A stretch of DNA of 64,000 nucleotides from Rhopalosiphum padi. Its lineage: Eukaryota; Arthropoda; Insecta; Hemiptera; Aphididae. The position numbers were made by a program, and so were the translations under genes. Every line of letters starts with the position of its first letter. Position 1 is the stretch's first letter. This document shows, in pieces, positions 1-10,819 of this stretch. The DNA is taken from contig NC_083598.1 in assembly GCF_020882245.1 (NCBI RefSeq), forward strand, positions 35,005,858 through 35,069,857. Direction: 5' to 3'. The notes under the pieces are model-generated. The model made no database searches. It was not told the origin of the DNA and saw only the letters and a list, made by a program, of their open reading frames with translations.

Positions 1-955
1 AGTCAGCGTGTATATCGTTCTGTGATGTTATTATACATATATACGTTATAACATACGAGTCTCGGCCAACACGTAGGTACTGCAGCGTATCAATGACGAC
101 ATCGGTTTGTAACCTATAATATAATTTCCTCGAAGAGTGCGTCTTATTATGTGTGTGATGCGCCGCCGCGCGAGGTTGTACGAGAGGAAATTTCATTTTT
201 TTACTTCGTGGTGCCTCGTAAAAAAATAAAAAAAAATTACATATACACAAAGAACAGCGCACACCCTTTCGTACAACAATAAATGACTCGGTACGGCTGC
301 GGCGCGGCACACACGCACAAAAAAAACCACCAAACAAATATACGTGCGTCGGGAAAGAAAAAAAAAATTACCATTTAAATTTCAAAAAACGTCTTCATCG
401 AGTGCATGCGGACCGGCCGGCCGAAAGGAGGACGGCGTGTGTCATTGAATATAAATTAGACCATTGTCGGAATTACAGGGCCCATTTGAGTGTCTCCCGG
501 AGGGTTAGAGAAAAAATATCGACATTTTTTTATTATCGAGCATAAATCAAAGGGGTTAGAAGACGTTTTTGCTTTCGAGATATTAATAATATATATATAA
601 TGTACGATATGTATGTGTGTGCATGTGCGCGTACACGCTTCGCTTCTCTCGAATGCTGCGCGTCTTTTAACGAGCGTTTATTTTTTTCGGCAAAACGTGT
701 TAAAAAAATACTCGCCGACCAGTCGTAAATCTATCACAATATCTCCCACCAAGCAAAGACCTTTTTTACTCGTTGAATGGTTCACGCGTTTCGCTTTTCT
801 GTAGCCAGCAGCTTCGTTAACCATACATCATTATTATTTAATATTTTAGTGTAATGTTGTATATTATTATTATGCACATCATAAATCGGTCGGTGGGCGC
901 CGAGCAGATATTATGTAGTAGAAAATGAGAAGACATGTGACGACATGTGACACTG
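1..955. other. Non-coding A+T-rich stretch with scattered CpG
   Basis: I see no supported gene here. The stretch holds poly(A)/poly(T) runs, a CA-rich patch near 305-320 and a GT-rich patch near 610-630. A short open frame at 613-804 lacks any splice or family support. A weak acceptor-like site ends near 478 but is not followed by a convincing frame. Confidence 0.55.
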
Positions 956-957
956 TA

Positions 958-1630
958 CAGGGTATCCCATTTTCCCTTTCATTATGAATATATTAAAATC
1001 CTGATTTTTAATTTTTAAATTTATTTTAAGACCATAATATTTTCAAATTTTTTTAATTTTGTGTTTTACTTAAGAAGTGTCCTGTAGTCATACAAACTTC
1101 TATCTTTCAAATGAAACTCCCCTATAAAATAACTACTATTCAGTAATTTTTTTTTTTTTAATGTTGATGTATCTAACTTAAAATTTGAATAAATAATTTC
1201 TCAGTTATAAAAATGTGTATAGATACATAGGATTATTAAGAATTCTTATACAAAAATGTATAAAATAGATGTAATGTTGTATCAGGATCATTTTTGTAGA
1301 TTTTAAAATATATTGATAGATTATTATTAATTATTAATATTTCCAAATCGCCATAGCCACCACATCTTTCAAACCCATTATCTTATACTAATCTTTAACA
1401 CACCAAGTTATATAACTCAAAAACTAGACGTTAGAATTTTCAGAAATTGCTAGATAATTTACAGTAGAACATAGTGGATTGCATTAAAAAAAATCTATAT
1501 AAAAGTTTGTACCTCTACAAAATAATCCTAAAGGATAAAAAAAAATTCAAGAATTTGAAAATATCGTCTTAAAGTATATTTAATGATTCCAAAATTAAAT
1601 TTTGAATAACTTGTTTAGTGGAGCACTCTG
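958..1630. mobile_element. Fold-back MITE, Tc1/mariner-type (TA target site)
   Basis: The block starts CAGGGTATCCCAT after TA (956-957) and ends with the inverted form of CAGAGTGCTCCAC before TA (1631-1632). The two ends differ only by transitions over the first 13 bases. Similarity continues inward: TTTAAGAC-ATATTTTCAAAT and ACAAACTT words occur in the same order when the left 250 bases are compared with the reverse complement of the right 250, as does an AGTTATA word nearer the middle. This gives an imperfect near-palindrome of about 670 bases. No transposase frame remains. Known of the class: non-autonomous Tc1/mariner derivatives carry TA duplications and CAGGGTGTCCC-like ends in many insects. 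Confidence 0.65.
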
Positions 1631-1632
1631 TA

Positions 1633-2536
1633 TATTATATATATTTTATATGATAAAAACGCAACGTCAAAAAAAAAGAAGAGCTAAATAGTTACGATAG
1701 GGGCAATATTATATATTGAACCAATATCGTTTCGTTCTTTTTTATGCTTCCCATTACAGTCCACGCACATGCTGTCCCTCGCAGCGTAAAAAACATATTA
1801 TTTCCATGCAAATTTATTCGGAACAGCTACGTCCATAATATTACACAATATCATTATAGGCATAATATAAGTAATATGTATAGTGTTATCATTATTATTA
1901 TTATCATCCGTATATGACAAAAATAACTAAATAGTTCGCGCCCAATAGAATGATCGTTTTCTAAACCCATGACCTCGCATATCGTGAGATATATTATTTC
2001 ATTGCAGCAATTGATGAAGTGTCCATTATAATATGAGATAGGTACACCATACATCTTATATTATAATATCATTACTGAATCTATTTCCGTAGGAATAATT
2101 AACTTTAGTTGTATGTTGTGATTATTAAAAACTATTTTCGTTATTAAAAACGCGTATGTGTCTAATAATTAACGAATTCGATCACAAGTAGTCAATGTTA
2201 TGCATACGAAATTGAATTTAATTGTTATGTTACACAATGAAATCGATATTGTATTGTGCGACTACAACAAAAATATAAAAACAAATGTTTATAATCGACG
2301 AATAGAACCATTGTTTATAATAAAATATATTATATGGTACATTTTACATTTGTGTATCGGATTAAAAGAAAATCAAATAACACAATCCTCGGCATAGAGG
2401 TATACACGGTACCTGCCACGTAATAAATATGATAATTATTGTTGTGTTATGTTGTTTTGTTCTGATTTTTAATTTTAAATCTGCTATTGACGGCCGATAC
2501 CGAATGCATTCTAAAATTTTCATTGCGTCGGAGTGA
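1633..2536. other. A+T-rich non-coding stretch
   Basis: Simple A+T-rich sequence with ATTATTATT runs near 1880-1905. Short open frames on both strands (1854-2054 minus, 2200-2397 plus) are dominated by Asn, Ile, Tyr and Lys codons as expected from base composition, so I do not call them. Confidence 0.5.
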
Positions 2537-2567
2537 AGTTCAATATCGTCTACTCCTTGTCGTCCAG

Positions 2568-2931
2568 TGGTCCACGATGTACGAGTATTTATAATCTCTA
2601 AATGTAACCACCGGGTTTCGAAAAGGTTTAAGCCACACCTTGAAATACGATCGGATCACACAATATTTCTAGCCGTTAGTACATGGGATAATAAGTGGAA
2701 AACACCTGCGGATGATGATAGTGTTCAATATTTTGAAACCGTATACCCATATACGTATTATTATTTATTATAGATATTATAAGTACAATATTATTATATG
2801 ATTTTAGTTTATTACAGAAAGTCGAAAATCAATATGTGAAGCTGACGGCTGAACGAAACGGTTTGGTGAAGTGGCTTGTTGTTTACGGTCGTCGAGTTTG
2901 CAGACCGTCTACGTACCAAATTTGGCATTAG
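2568..2931 (+). CDS. Candidate two-exon orphan gene (or 3' part of one)
   Basis: I do not recognise the product. Exon A runs from a CCAG acceptor at 2564-2567 to 2740 and is open in one frame from 2537; it includes the stretches DVRVFIISKCNHRVSKRFK and STWDNKWKTPADDDSVQ. A donor-like GTATAC begins at 2741 with no base left over. Seventy-seven bases later TTTATTACAG (ends 2817) opens exon B in the matching phase, reading KVENQYVKLTAERNGLVKW and on to a TAG at 2929-2931. Purines are enriched at codon position 1 in exon A (about 36 of 58). The joined frame is basic and soluble-looking with no signal peptide. No ATG lies upstream in frame, so a 5' exon would be needed. The donor has C at -1, which is weak. 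It could instead be a chance join of two open frames. Confidence 0.33.
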
Positions 2932-2999
2932 TATGAAATATGGCGGCTAAATGATGTCATAATGACGTTTATATTGATATAGATTTAATATGCGAAAAA

Positions 3000-3119
3000 A
3001 TGTTGGTCGCTCGAAACGGAGACGGAAGCAATTATGCCCGATGCGCATTAATAATAATATTTGGCGAACAAAATACTACGAATATTATGATTATTTGTTC
3101 GGTCTTAAAATCGAAATAA
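3000..3119 (+). CDS. Possible 39-residue small ORF
   Basis: An ATG at 3000 opens a 39-codon frame ending TAA. It begins MLVARNGDGSNYARCAL and is followed by an Ile-rich hydrophobic part. First-position purines are frequent (about 24 of the first 32 codons). There is no ribosomal or splice evidence, and the frame lies 70 bases beyond the stop of the candidate gene at 2568-2931, so it may be part of its 3' region. Function unknown; a chance frame is quite possible. Confidence 0.15.
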   Translation: MLVARNGDGSNYARCALIIIFGEQNTTNIMIICSVLKSK

Positions 3120-4232
3120 TTTGTGCGGTGGCAGATCATTTAAACGGGAGCTCTCTTTAATATAAACGAATCGTTATTAATTTTTAATTCGCGCGGGGGA
3201 AACGGGTTCGCGCTTACTGTGCTGTACAATGAAATACCCACGGCCTCGCCGCTCGTCAAACTTTATGGCCCCCGCGAATTACGACCGTTGTACACGCACA
3301 CAGTAATAATAATAATAGCGAATTATACCATATACGATGTACTGTGAACTCTACGAGTGGCACTAAACGATCTCGACAAGCCGACTAGGGACCATCAGCG
3401 GTCGTCATAATGCGTTCGGATACGTATATAATTACAGACAATTTATTATTGTTGTATAATTGTTTTCACGACCATCGGACACAGCACCTATAATATAGTT
3501 ACCTACCTACCTACGTCGCGTCGTGTGCGTTATATTTTTTTTTTCGGAACACGATAAACCCGAACTAGTATTTAACCGGTAACACAACTGCGCACGTACA
3601 GAATTTCAAAGTTGCTCATAGTACAAACTACAAAATAATAATATTATAATATTAGGTATCTACATAACATCGTGTAGAGTGATGCCAGCTGCGTCGTATA
3701 CATCATACATGTATTAAACCGTCTCCTACTTTATAATAATTGTACCGCCGTAAAACGACGTCAAAATCCCTAGTCAGAAATATCGAAGTACGAATAGTAA
3801 TACTGGTTGCTATGATATTATAATTACTCTACATGATGCATAATGTTTACAGGAAAATTTGATTTTATTCGGGAATTTTATAAAAGAAAGTCATTCGAGC
3901 CCGCGGCGTATATACGTCGACCTTGGGCTGGCTTTTAGTGCAGGTGAAGTACGTGAGCATAAAAAAAAAAAAAAAAATAAAAAAACGCGTTCCACGGTGA
4001 CGACTGGCATGGCGGCGGATCGTTCATAATAATAATATATTTTACCAATTGTAATTTTCGAGAGAAAAAGAAACCGCAATTGATAAAGAAAACAATAAAA
4101 TATGTCCGTTCTTCGGTCGCCTTATATCAATATTATATTACACCTATGATAATGATGATGATGATGATGATGACGATACAAGCGTTAGCTAATAGGTTTA
4201 AGCGATTTGGTAAATTCAAAAGCATGTCAAAT
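3120..4232. other. Non-coding stretch with simple repeats
   Basis: No supported gene. It holds a poly(A) run of about 17 at 3961-3977, a CTAC repeat near 3502-3514, and an ATG-trinucleotide repeat at 4152-4172. Open frames on either strand are short and low-complexity. Confidence 0.5.
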
Positions 4233-4258
4233 TGTGTGTGTGTGTGTGTGTGTGTGTG
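4233..4258. repeat. (TG)13 microsatellite
   Basis: Perfect TG dinucleotide run. An (ATG)7 run sits 60 bases upstream. Confidence 0.95.
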
Positions 4259-4442
4259 GTGTTTGTATAGAATATACGTCCATATGTGGTTTTTTTTTTA
4301 ACGCAGCGGCGTCGGCGTCGAGCCGTGAAGGGGAGGGTTGACGAGTATAATAAAGAATACAAAACTGTTATATTTTTCTTTCGAGTGCTCCTTTTGCCCG
4401 CCACCACAGTCACATCAGACGCACAGACACTCGGAGCGCACG

Positions 4443-4559
4443 ATGACCGAACATCCTTACAATGGCGCGTCTTACGTCACCATCAAGTGGTGGGCTGTCA
4501 GAAATAATAATAATAAAAAAAAAAAAATAATAATAATAACGCGTATACACCGTATATAA
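4443..4559 (+). CDS. Possible first coding exon in a CpG-dense block
   Basis: An ATG at 4443 with A at -3 opens a frame beginning MTEHPYNGASYVTIKWWAVR, which has ordinary protein composition. It then runs into an AAT repeat, so a real exon would have to splice before about 4500. The region upstream is C-rich (CAGTCACATCAGACGCACAG near 4408) and could be a 5' leader. There is no TATA box or family match. It is reported because the composition changes sharply from its surroundings. Chance is a real alternative. Confidence 0.18.
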   Translation: MTEHPYNGASYVTIKWWAVRNNNNKKKKIIIITRIHRI

Positions 4560-5701
4560 TATATATATTATTATATTATATATATACGTGAGCGTGTGTG
4601 TAGCGTCGTAGTTGTTCTCCGTCCGCGTTCGAGTGGCACCTCATCGCACGCTGAAACACACATGACATCCCGGGGCTGCCGGGTCGCATGACTGGTCGAT
4701 AAAAAAAAAAAAGAAGAAGAAGCTATAGCTCGGACCGTTGGTACCAGATATACCCTACGGGTGGCAAACGCAGACTTACGCGCCCGTTCTCTCTTCCTTT
4801 GCATAGCGCAGTCTCTCTCTCACACGCCGAGTCGACTACTTCTCTCGAGACAATAGCCGACGAGGAGAAACTGGAGCTAATATATCGCATAAGCACACAC
4901 ACACACACACATACACCGTAGTCCGGCGGAGGCGGTATGATGGCGGCGAACGCGAGATGGCTCCTAGTTTTGTTATGACGTCTTAAACGGATCACGTCTA
5001 CGGTTCGTGCACGTGAGGTATACCTGCAGCAGTGTATACATAGGAGTTTAGAACAAAAAAAAAAACGAACAAAACGAGACGTACGGAAGAAGAAAATCTG
5101 CGTTGGAGACTTAAACACGAAACTTTGTCGTCGTCGCACTCCTACACACACACACGACGCCGCCGCCGCGGTTGTAATGCGCGTACGCTATTATGTGTAT
5201 TATACACATATAGAGGAGAGGCGTTAATCACGTTTTCTCTTAATGCGCTTCCTCCACTACCCCTCCCCCTTCCAGACGCCCAAAGTGTAAACAGTAGTCT
5301 ATAACAAGAACGCGTGCAGCACCCTTCTCGTGAAGATGCGTTTATAATAAACATTATTATAATAGCGTATATATTATTATACGCGCGTACGTGTGCATAT
5401 TTACTTCGCAGTGTATATCATTATTCGAATTCCGATTCTATCGAAGTTTGCGATCGCGAGGCGACGAAGACTACAACGACAACGACGCCCGTTACTTTCA
5501 CGATGTTTTTTGTTCCCGACGATGTTAAATATCGCTTGAAAACCACTCGTTCGCCGAATCGGCCGACAATATAATATACCTTGATGATTATTCGTATCAC
5601 TCTCCGGACTCGTATACCACGCGCATATCGCTGCTACACATAATATGGCAAAGGGTGTGGTAAACAGCACTATTATAATACATATATATATCATCACCCT
5701 T
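4560..5701. other. CpG-dense non-coding block
   Basis: This block is richer in CpG than its neighbours and contains a CA run at 4894-4910, a TA run near 4561-4585 and an A-run at 4701-4711. Open frames occur on both strands (the longest, 4723-5151 minus, 142 codons) but are rich in Arg, Ser and Cys from CGN/TGT repeats and have no domain. It could hold a promoter or first exon; nothing in the sequence proves that. Confidence 0.45.
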
Positions 5702-6204
5702 CAGTGGCGTATTTAAGAATTTTGCGAGCGAGCGGTTTAGATAATTTTCCAAGTACAATTAATACCGGTGGAAGGGAGGAAGGGGCTATACGCGCAATAG
5801 ATAGAAGGAAATATATTTTATTACAATGCTCGAAAACCAGTTTTGTTTGTAGATATTATATTTACCATTAACCAGGTATTAAAATATCAATATCGGAAAA
5901 AACTGGTTTTTCTCTCAGATTCCCAGAAAATATGGAAACATCAAAAAATTGTAAAACAATAAATTTCTGAAAAATACAAAAACCGTTTAATTACGCTTAA
6001 CATAATTGAAAAGTATAATAATAATCAACACAATAAAATTATAGATCAAATTAATTGTTAGTAATAAATTAAATTATAATAAAACTTATAAAGTACCTAC
6101 GGGTTGTAAACTAAAGCTGATTATTGCATTCGAATTGTCGAAAAATAGAACAATTTATCAAAATATGTAAATAAGGGGCTCAGAACTTCGTAAATACGCC
6201 ACTG
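5702..6204. mobile_element. hAT-like MITE with 14-base perfect termini
   Basis: The left end reads CAGTGGCGTATTTAAGAA and the right end, inverted, CAGTGGCGTATTTACGAA: the first 14 bases are identical and 17 of 18 match. The interior is A+T-rich with no transposase frame. CAGTGGCG-type ends are typical of hAT-superfamily non-autonomous elements. The eight bases flanking each side (5694-5701 and 6205-6212) do not match, so the target duplication has decayed or the insertion was rearranged. Confidence 0.65.
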
Positions 6205-6639
6205 ATTATTACATTGTTAAATTCTAACAAATAACAATATACATTCATAGATAATTCTTTGTAATGCGAATATTATCATGTACCTTATACCTATTACGTA
6301 CACTGCACACTATTATTGTCCTGCAACATTGACACAAAAACCTTTTCGCCACGATATCTGCAGTATACATCTGGAGGTCGTCAAATATTAATTGTAATTA
6401 TCATCATGATAATCATTGTTGAGAATTACAATGAATAAACTTTGAGATTGCCGATAAAACCATATTATATATAGGTACCTAATAGATTTTAAATTTTAGC
6501 ACAATACATTTATCAAGTATACTTATTATTTTAATTTAACGCAGAAATAATCGTTTTAGTTTCTCGTTGCTTTTTAATTATGCTATCATATAACGAAAGG
6601 GTCGCTTAAAATCTCTGTACATTATATATTATACATAAT
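6205..6639. other. A+T-rich non-coding stretch with a nested hairpin
   Basis: No gene seen. At 6391-6432 the arms ATTGTAATT and AATTACAAT enclose the 15-base palindrome TTATCATCATGATAA (6398-6412). Confidence 0.5.
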
Positions 6640-6687
6640 ATGCTGCAGGGTCACGGCCGACTCACAAAAATATATTGAGAACCTCTG
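6640..6687 (-). mobile_element. Solo hAT-type terminus
   Basis: Read on the minus strand from 6687, the sequence begins CAGAGGTTCTCAA, continues with a T-rich run and then GAGTCGGCCGTGACCC. This order (CAGNGGTTCTCAA, T-run, G/C-rich GGCC part) is the usual start of many hAT-superfamily elements. I found no partner end, so it is a fragment. On the same strand an open frame of 54 codons crosses it, which I attribute to base composition. Confidence 0.4.
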
Positions 6688-6689
6688 GT

Positions 6690-8630
6690 CTGACGAATTT
6701 CGCGCGCGGTATGCGCTTCTGCAGCATGGGACACGCACGTCAGTCCTCCTCGGGTATCCGCCAACGCCGCCACTGTGGATCCATTAATGGGTATTATTAT
6801 TATTAAATCGGACATTATATAGACACCGGCGGTCGGTTGGGCGTGCGCACGAGCGCGGCGGGGCCATTAACTCTTCGGACGTGTGTGTGTGTGTGTGTAG
6901 GGAGGCAACCAGATGTAATTCATTTGCATAGATCGTGTCGGACGGGTGGGGATATGACTGATGCCCGAAGGTCCGAGTGAGTATACCTATATGTGTATAT
7001 ATGTATTATATGTAATAATATGTATTCCATTATAATATTGTATACCTGTACTCGCACTTGTGTGTGTGTGTGTGAGTGCGTGTGTCTGTGCAGGATAATA
7101 ATTAACCGGAGTTCTCCGACAAAAGAGATCAGCGAACGAGTTGCGCGAAAAGTGCACACACGGACGCACACATATGTATAATACAGACGCGCGCGCGAGC
7201 GCACGCACACAACCACAAATGACCCAAGTCGAGGTCAGATTTCCCCACCCCTCTTCCGCGCACACGAATGCCCAGTCGATAAACGCATGCGTGTACCTAT
7301 TATTTATATATTATACTTATATATATATATATATGGGTATAGATACATACATACGATGTGATGCGATCGTTATACGCGTGTATATATATATATATATATA
7401 TGGTATCCATATAGGTATTGTGTATACGCTTGTTATTATTATATACCACCGTTGTGTTCTTTATTATGATATTTATTGTATATAATATGTAAAGGTATAC
7501 GGTTTTTGCGTCCGCCCGTGTGTGATTGCCGTTTGGAAATTCGCGCACCCACACCGGACATAATATAATGTAATAACGTCGTTTTCGCATATAATATTAT
7601 GTATTAGTGTGCGCGAAACGCGGATACAACGGCGATCGCGACAAACCGCAGTTTTTAAGTGTTTTTACCGAGTTCCGGATCGTGTCATATCACTCATATC
7701 GTACGGCCGTACGGGATACGATATAGGTATACGCGCGCGTAAAGGCTAACTCTTAAAAGCCGCCATCATGATATATTAATTATTATACAGCCTGCAAATG
7801 CGTATAATACATATTGAACATCGTATCGTTAACGCAAATGAGCCGTCCACGATATTAATAATATACGGCAGTCGAAAATAACGTCGAACGGAGTATTCGA
7901 TTTCGTCGCATTTCGGTTGGAAACGATCGCGTGTCACTATCGTATCATTATAATACAGCAGGTATGGTATAGGTATACCATCATTATGTCCGTACGATTA
8001 CGACGATAGAAAACGCTGAGACATCACGCACCGTGTCTAGATATTGCAGTTACTGCAGTTGACTGTACGTGTGGCCGTCAGATATCAACCGACAACGGCT
8101 TTACATAATTTATGTGCAAGCGGTGGTCTCGCGACTCTTGCGTATGTGCGCATATATACGTATATGCCTAGGTATATTCTATATATATATATCATTATTG
8201 TAGACGGCCGTTTCAAACGAACACTTACATTTTAAAAACTTTTACAACTCGGACTGCGCCGTTCGTAAACGTCCATCAGTTCGAGTAAGTACTAAGTATA
8301 TTATATTATTATATAGGTACATTTTTTTTTGTTTCAATCACCGCACCACGGGCATAACAGATATTATTATTCTCTATATTATAATAGCCTAATATTATAC
8401 AATACGGTATTATAGAACTGCCCACATCGTATTGTGAAACTGTTTAGCTTATAATTGGTTGTTATAACTTATATGAATATTTATAATATATTGATATAAT
8501 GAATTCGGTGGTGCTTGGAAGCAGCTCGCCATTTTTCGGTGGTATTGTTTAGAATTACAATTCGTCATTGTAAATAGTGTACATTTTAACATTTACATTC
8601 TACTTTGAACCATATGCACAACTAAAATTG
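6690..8630. other. CpG-dense, microsatellite-rich non-coding block
   Basis: No supported gene. It contains GT runs at 6880-6898 and 7059-7074, TA runs at 7318-7334 and 7384-7400, and the near-perfect inverted repeat ATGGTATA-GG-TATACCAT at about 7964-7981. Open frames here track the repeats. Several CGN-rich stretches resemble the other CpG-dense blocks in the window. Confidence 0.5.
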
Positions 8631-8635
8631 TATTT

Positions 8636-8900
8636 CTGGGCGGGCTAATTGTTTATGGAAACAGTGACCCGAGGGGCTTCGCCCCCGCACCCCGAGTATT
8701 TGTTATGAACACTTGCTGGTATACCGATATAATAATCATTATAATTATTATTTATTATAAAATAATATGTTTATAAACCATTTCTAGCGAAGAAATAAAA
8801 TATAATAATTAATAATATTCTTAAAAAAATAATTTTCTTTTCAAAAAACCGTGGTAGATTACATCAATTGGTCCTGCAAAACTGGGTGGGCTGCTCCCAC
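8636..8900. mobile_element. Possible mobile-element fragment
   Basis: A G/C-rich hairpin, GAGGGGCTTCGCCCCCGC near 8672, sits between two related words, CTGGGCGGGCT (8636) and CTGGGTGGGCT (about 8882), with A+T-rich DNA between them. This isolated G/C hairpin flanked by related words is common in insect DNA-transposon remnants, but I cannot assign a family or exact ends. Confidence 0.3.
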
Positions 8901-9661
8901 GCTGCAACCCTCTATAGTTGCTTCTACGTTTTAAACGCAACTTTATTTACAGTTTTTACTTTAACAAGTATTTATAATTTACCACAAATTAAAATAAATG
9001 AAATTTATTTAAAGTTTTAAAAATGTACACATTAAAATAAAACTGAAATGATATACGATTCGCGTTTCAAAAGATGTAACTCACTTTTTTGTGGACACTG
9101 AAAGGCTTAAAAATTGAGCTTGAGATTTTACCTTCTAATGTGGGTCTAAAGATATTATTTTTCTGAATCAAATAAAAAAAAATAGCATATTATGAAGTGA
9201 TTTTTTTTATTTTATTATTATTATTACCTATTATGAAGTTATAGCAACGGCGCACTTCATCAAAAGTAGTGACTTCTAAGAGTCTCAAAATTGATAAAAT
9301 ATATATTATAAGACTTGGTGCTGAAGTGTGGAAATCGCAAAACACAATGATGATAATATATTATATATAATATTATTATTCTAATACCTATGTCTTATAC
9401 AATACATTTTTGAATCACTGGCACGACGTTGGTTCGATTGTACACTATTCGCTGAACTTCGTTGCGCTTCATACATTTACGACCTGTTTCCGACCGAACA
9501 CCGTCGTACAATAATATTAATAATAATAATAACGACAACTAACAACATTTTAATATTATACGCGTTAGACACACGATGTGCACCCCCAGGCGTTGGCAAA
9601 CCCGACGAATCTTATCAATTGCGCCTATCTTGTTTTTTTTTGATATTATCTCGGTTTGCAG
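8901..9661. other. A+T-rich non-coding stretch
   Basis: No supported gene. It contains TTATTATTATT and poly(A) runs. A short minus-strand open frame around 9540-9610 has fair composition but no splice or start signal. Confidence 0.45.
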
Positions 9662-10042
9662 TGCATTATCTTCTCATATGCACCCAACTTTCCAAAACAA
9701 CCTTCCAGGATATGTCAACCTTCGTGCCATGGTGATATAAAGGATGCTAATCGCAAACCGATGATCGATTGTCTGTTGTTAACGCTGTTATACAACGTAA
9801 AAACATTAAACAGTTATCCACCCGCCATACGCATCATATTATATGTATTATTAAAATCGTCTAAGTGCAGTGTGTGTGAGCATGGTTTTTTTGGTTTTAT
9901 TTTAAATATATGTTTATATTACGAATTATTACCAAAATATTATGTATTCTGTACTCACGATGCGTCTGTGGGGCGTTACAATTGTAGTGCGCTTATTACA
10001 GGTTTCGTATATGAAAATCACAGTCCTTTCCGTCTGACGTAA
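9662..10042 (+). CDS. Candidate exon, 126 codons to a stop, orphan
   Basis: A strong acceptor ends at 9661: a pyrimidine-rich tract beginning near 9628 followed by GGTTTGCAG. The frame then stays open for 126 codons and ends TAA at 10040-10042. The product is Cys-rich and moderately hydrophobic; recognisable segments are QPSCHGDIKDANRKPMIDC early and RYNCSALITGFVYENHSPF near the end. There is no in-frame ATG at the start, so it would be a terminal exon of a gene whose 5' part I have not found. Internal donors could shorten it. No known family. A chance frame remains possible in this A+T-rich setting. Confidence 0.3.
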   Translation, partial: CIIFSYAPNFPKQPSRICQPSCHGDIKDANRKPMIDCLLLTLLYNVKTLNSYPPAIRIILYVLLKSSKCSVCEHGFFGFILNICLYYELLPKYYVFCTHDASVGRYNCSALITGFVYENHSPFRLT

Positions 10043-10187
10043 AACAATTACGGCTAGTATTAGGCAATCGTAATGACTACTGTTATCCGATAAAAATACA
10101 TTTATATTCCGCTCGGAGGCAAAGCAACGATAGTACGCAGACAGACAAAAATAATAATAATAATAAAAAAAAAACTTTTAAAATTAC

Positions 10188-10367
10188 CGAGTTCTTCTGT
10201 CATTTTTCCGAACGAAATTCGGGTCATTAGAGTGAAACAAATATTGACGACTGGGTAATGAGGTAATGCGGCAGCAGGCGATGTGGGGTCGTCTTCGCGT
10301 TCCGACAGGGGTGGTGGTGGCGGTGAAATGGAATCACTTAAAAAGGCGTTTCTGTTATTATTTTCTT
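10188..10367 (-). CDS. Candidate internal exon, 180 bp, Pro- and acid-rich
   Basis: On the minus strand a long pyrimidine tract (about 10371-10395) followed by CCAG makes one of the best acceptors in the window. The exon starts at 10367, is open throughout in the frame that includes SDSISPPPPPLSEREDDP and LMTRISFGKMTEEL, and ends at 10188 before a GTAATT donor. It enters and leaves in the same phase (60 codons, phase 1 at both ends), as real internal exons often do. The Pro5 stretch is encoded by CCA/CCC codons. I do not recognise the protein. Neighbouring exons were not found, so the gene would continue on both sides through long introns. Confidence 0.38.
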
Positions 10368-10567
10368 CTGGAAAGGATATGAAAAAAAAAATAATAAATA
10401 AATAATACAAATATTATAAGAGCGAGATGGGGTGCATTTTTATTATTACATTAACTTATTAGCGGTCCCTCGCCCTCAGCGCGCGGATACGGTAGACCGG
10501 AAACGGCGGGAATAAGTGATTTTTCCCAGAATGACATTTTGACGTTCAATTATTAAGAATAGTGGGG

Positions 10568-10819
10568 ATGGAAAGAAGTATGGCTAACTGGAATACGTAT
10601 CTAAATGATGATATTGTGAAATTTTATCTAAAGGGAAGAGTTGTGGAAAATGTACAACCATCGCACTGTTACCTACCGCGGTATCTATATGCACGACTTA
10701 AGCACTCGGGCGTGACGGGGGTGGGCGGTTGCGGCGGCGAAGTAAAACGACGAAAAGGAAACGGTTTTTTCCGTTGTCAAGCGAACGGTATCGCGCGGTG
10801 TACCTACCTCACCGGATGA
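10568..10819 (+). CDS. Candidate orphan ORF, 83 residues
   Basis: An ATG at 10568 with G at -3 and G at +4 opens a frame that begins MERSMANWNTYLNDDIVKFY and ends TGA at 10817-10819. The first 29 codons have a purine at position 1 in about 23 cases, a strong coding-like bias, and the composition is balanced. After about residue 47 it becomes Gly-, Arg- and Lys-rich, tracking a local G+C rise; a GTATCT donor near 10680 might end the real exon earlier. No signal peptide or membrane segment. Function unknown. Confidence 0.28.
   Translation: MERSMANWNTYLNDDIVKFYLKGRVVENVQPSHCYLPRYLYARLKHSGVTGVGGCGGEVKRRKGNGFFRCQANGIARCTYLTG

Noticed and set aside
4723..5151. 142-codon minus-strand open frame
   Set aside because: The translation is dominated by Cys, Val, Arg and Ser from TG/CA and CG repeats and has no splice or family support.
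9656..9661. TTG as start codon for the frame at 9662-10042
   Set aside because: TTG overlaps a strong acceptor (GGTTTGCAG); eukaryotic starts at TTG are rare, so exon continuation from an upstream exon is the better reading.
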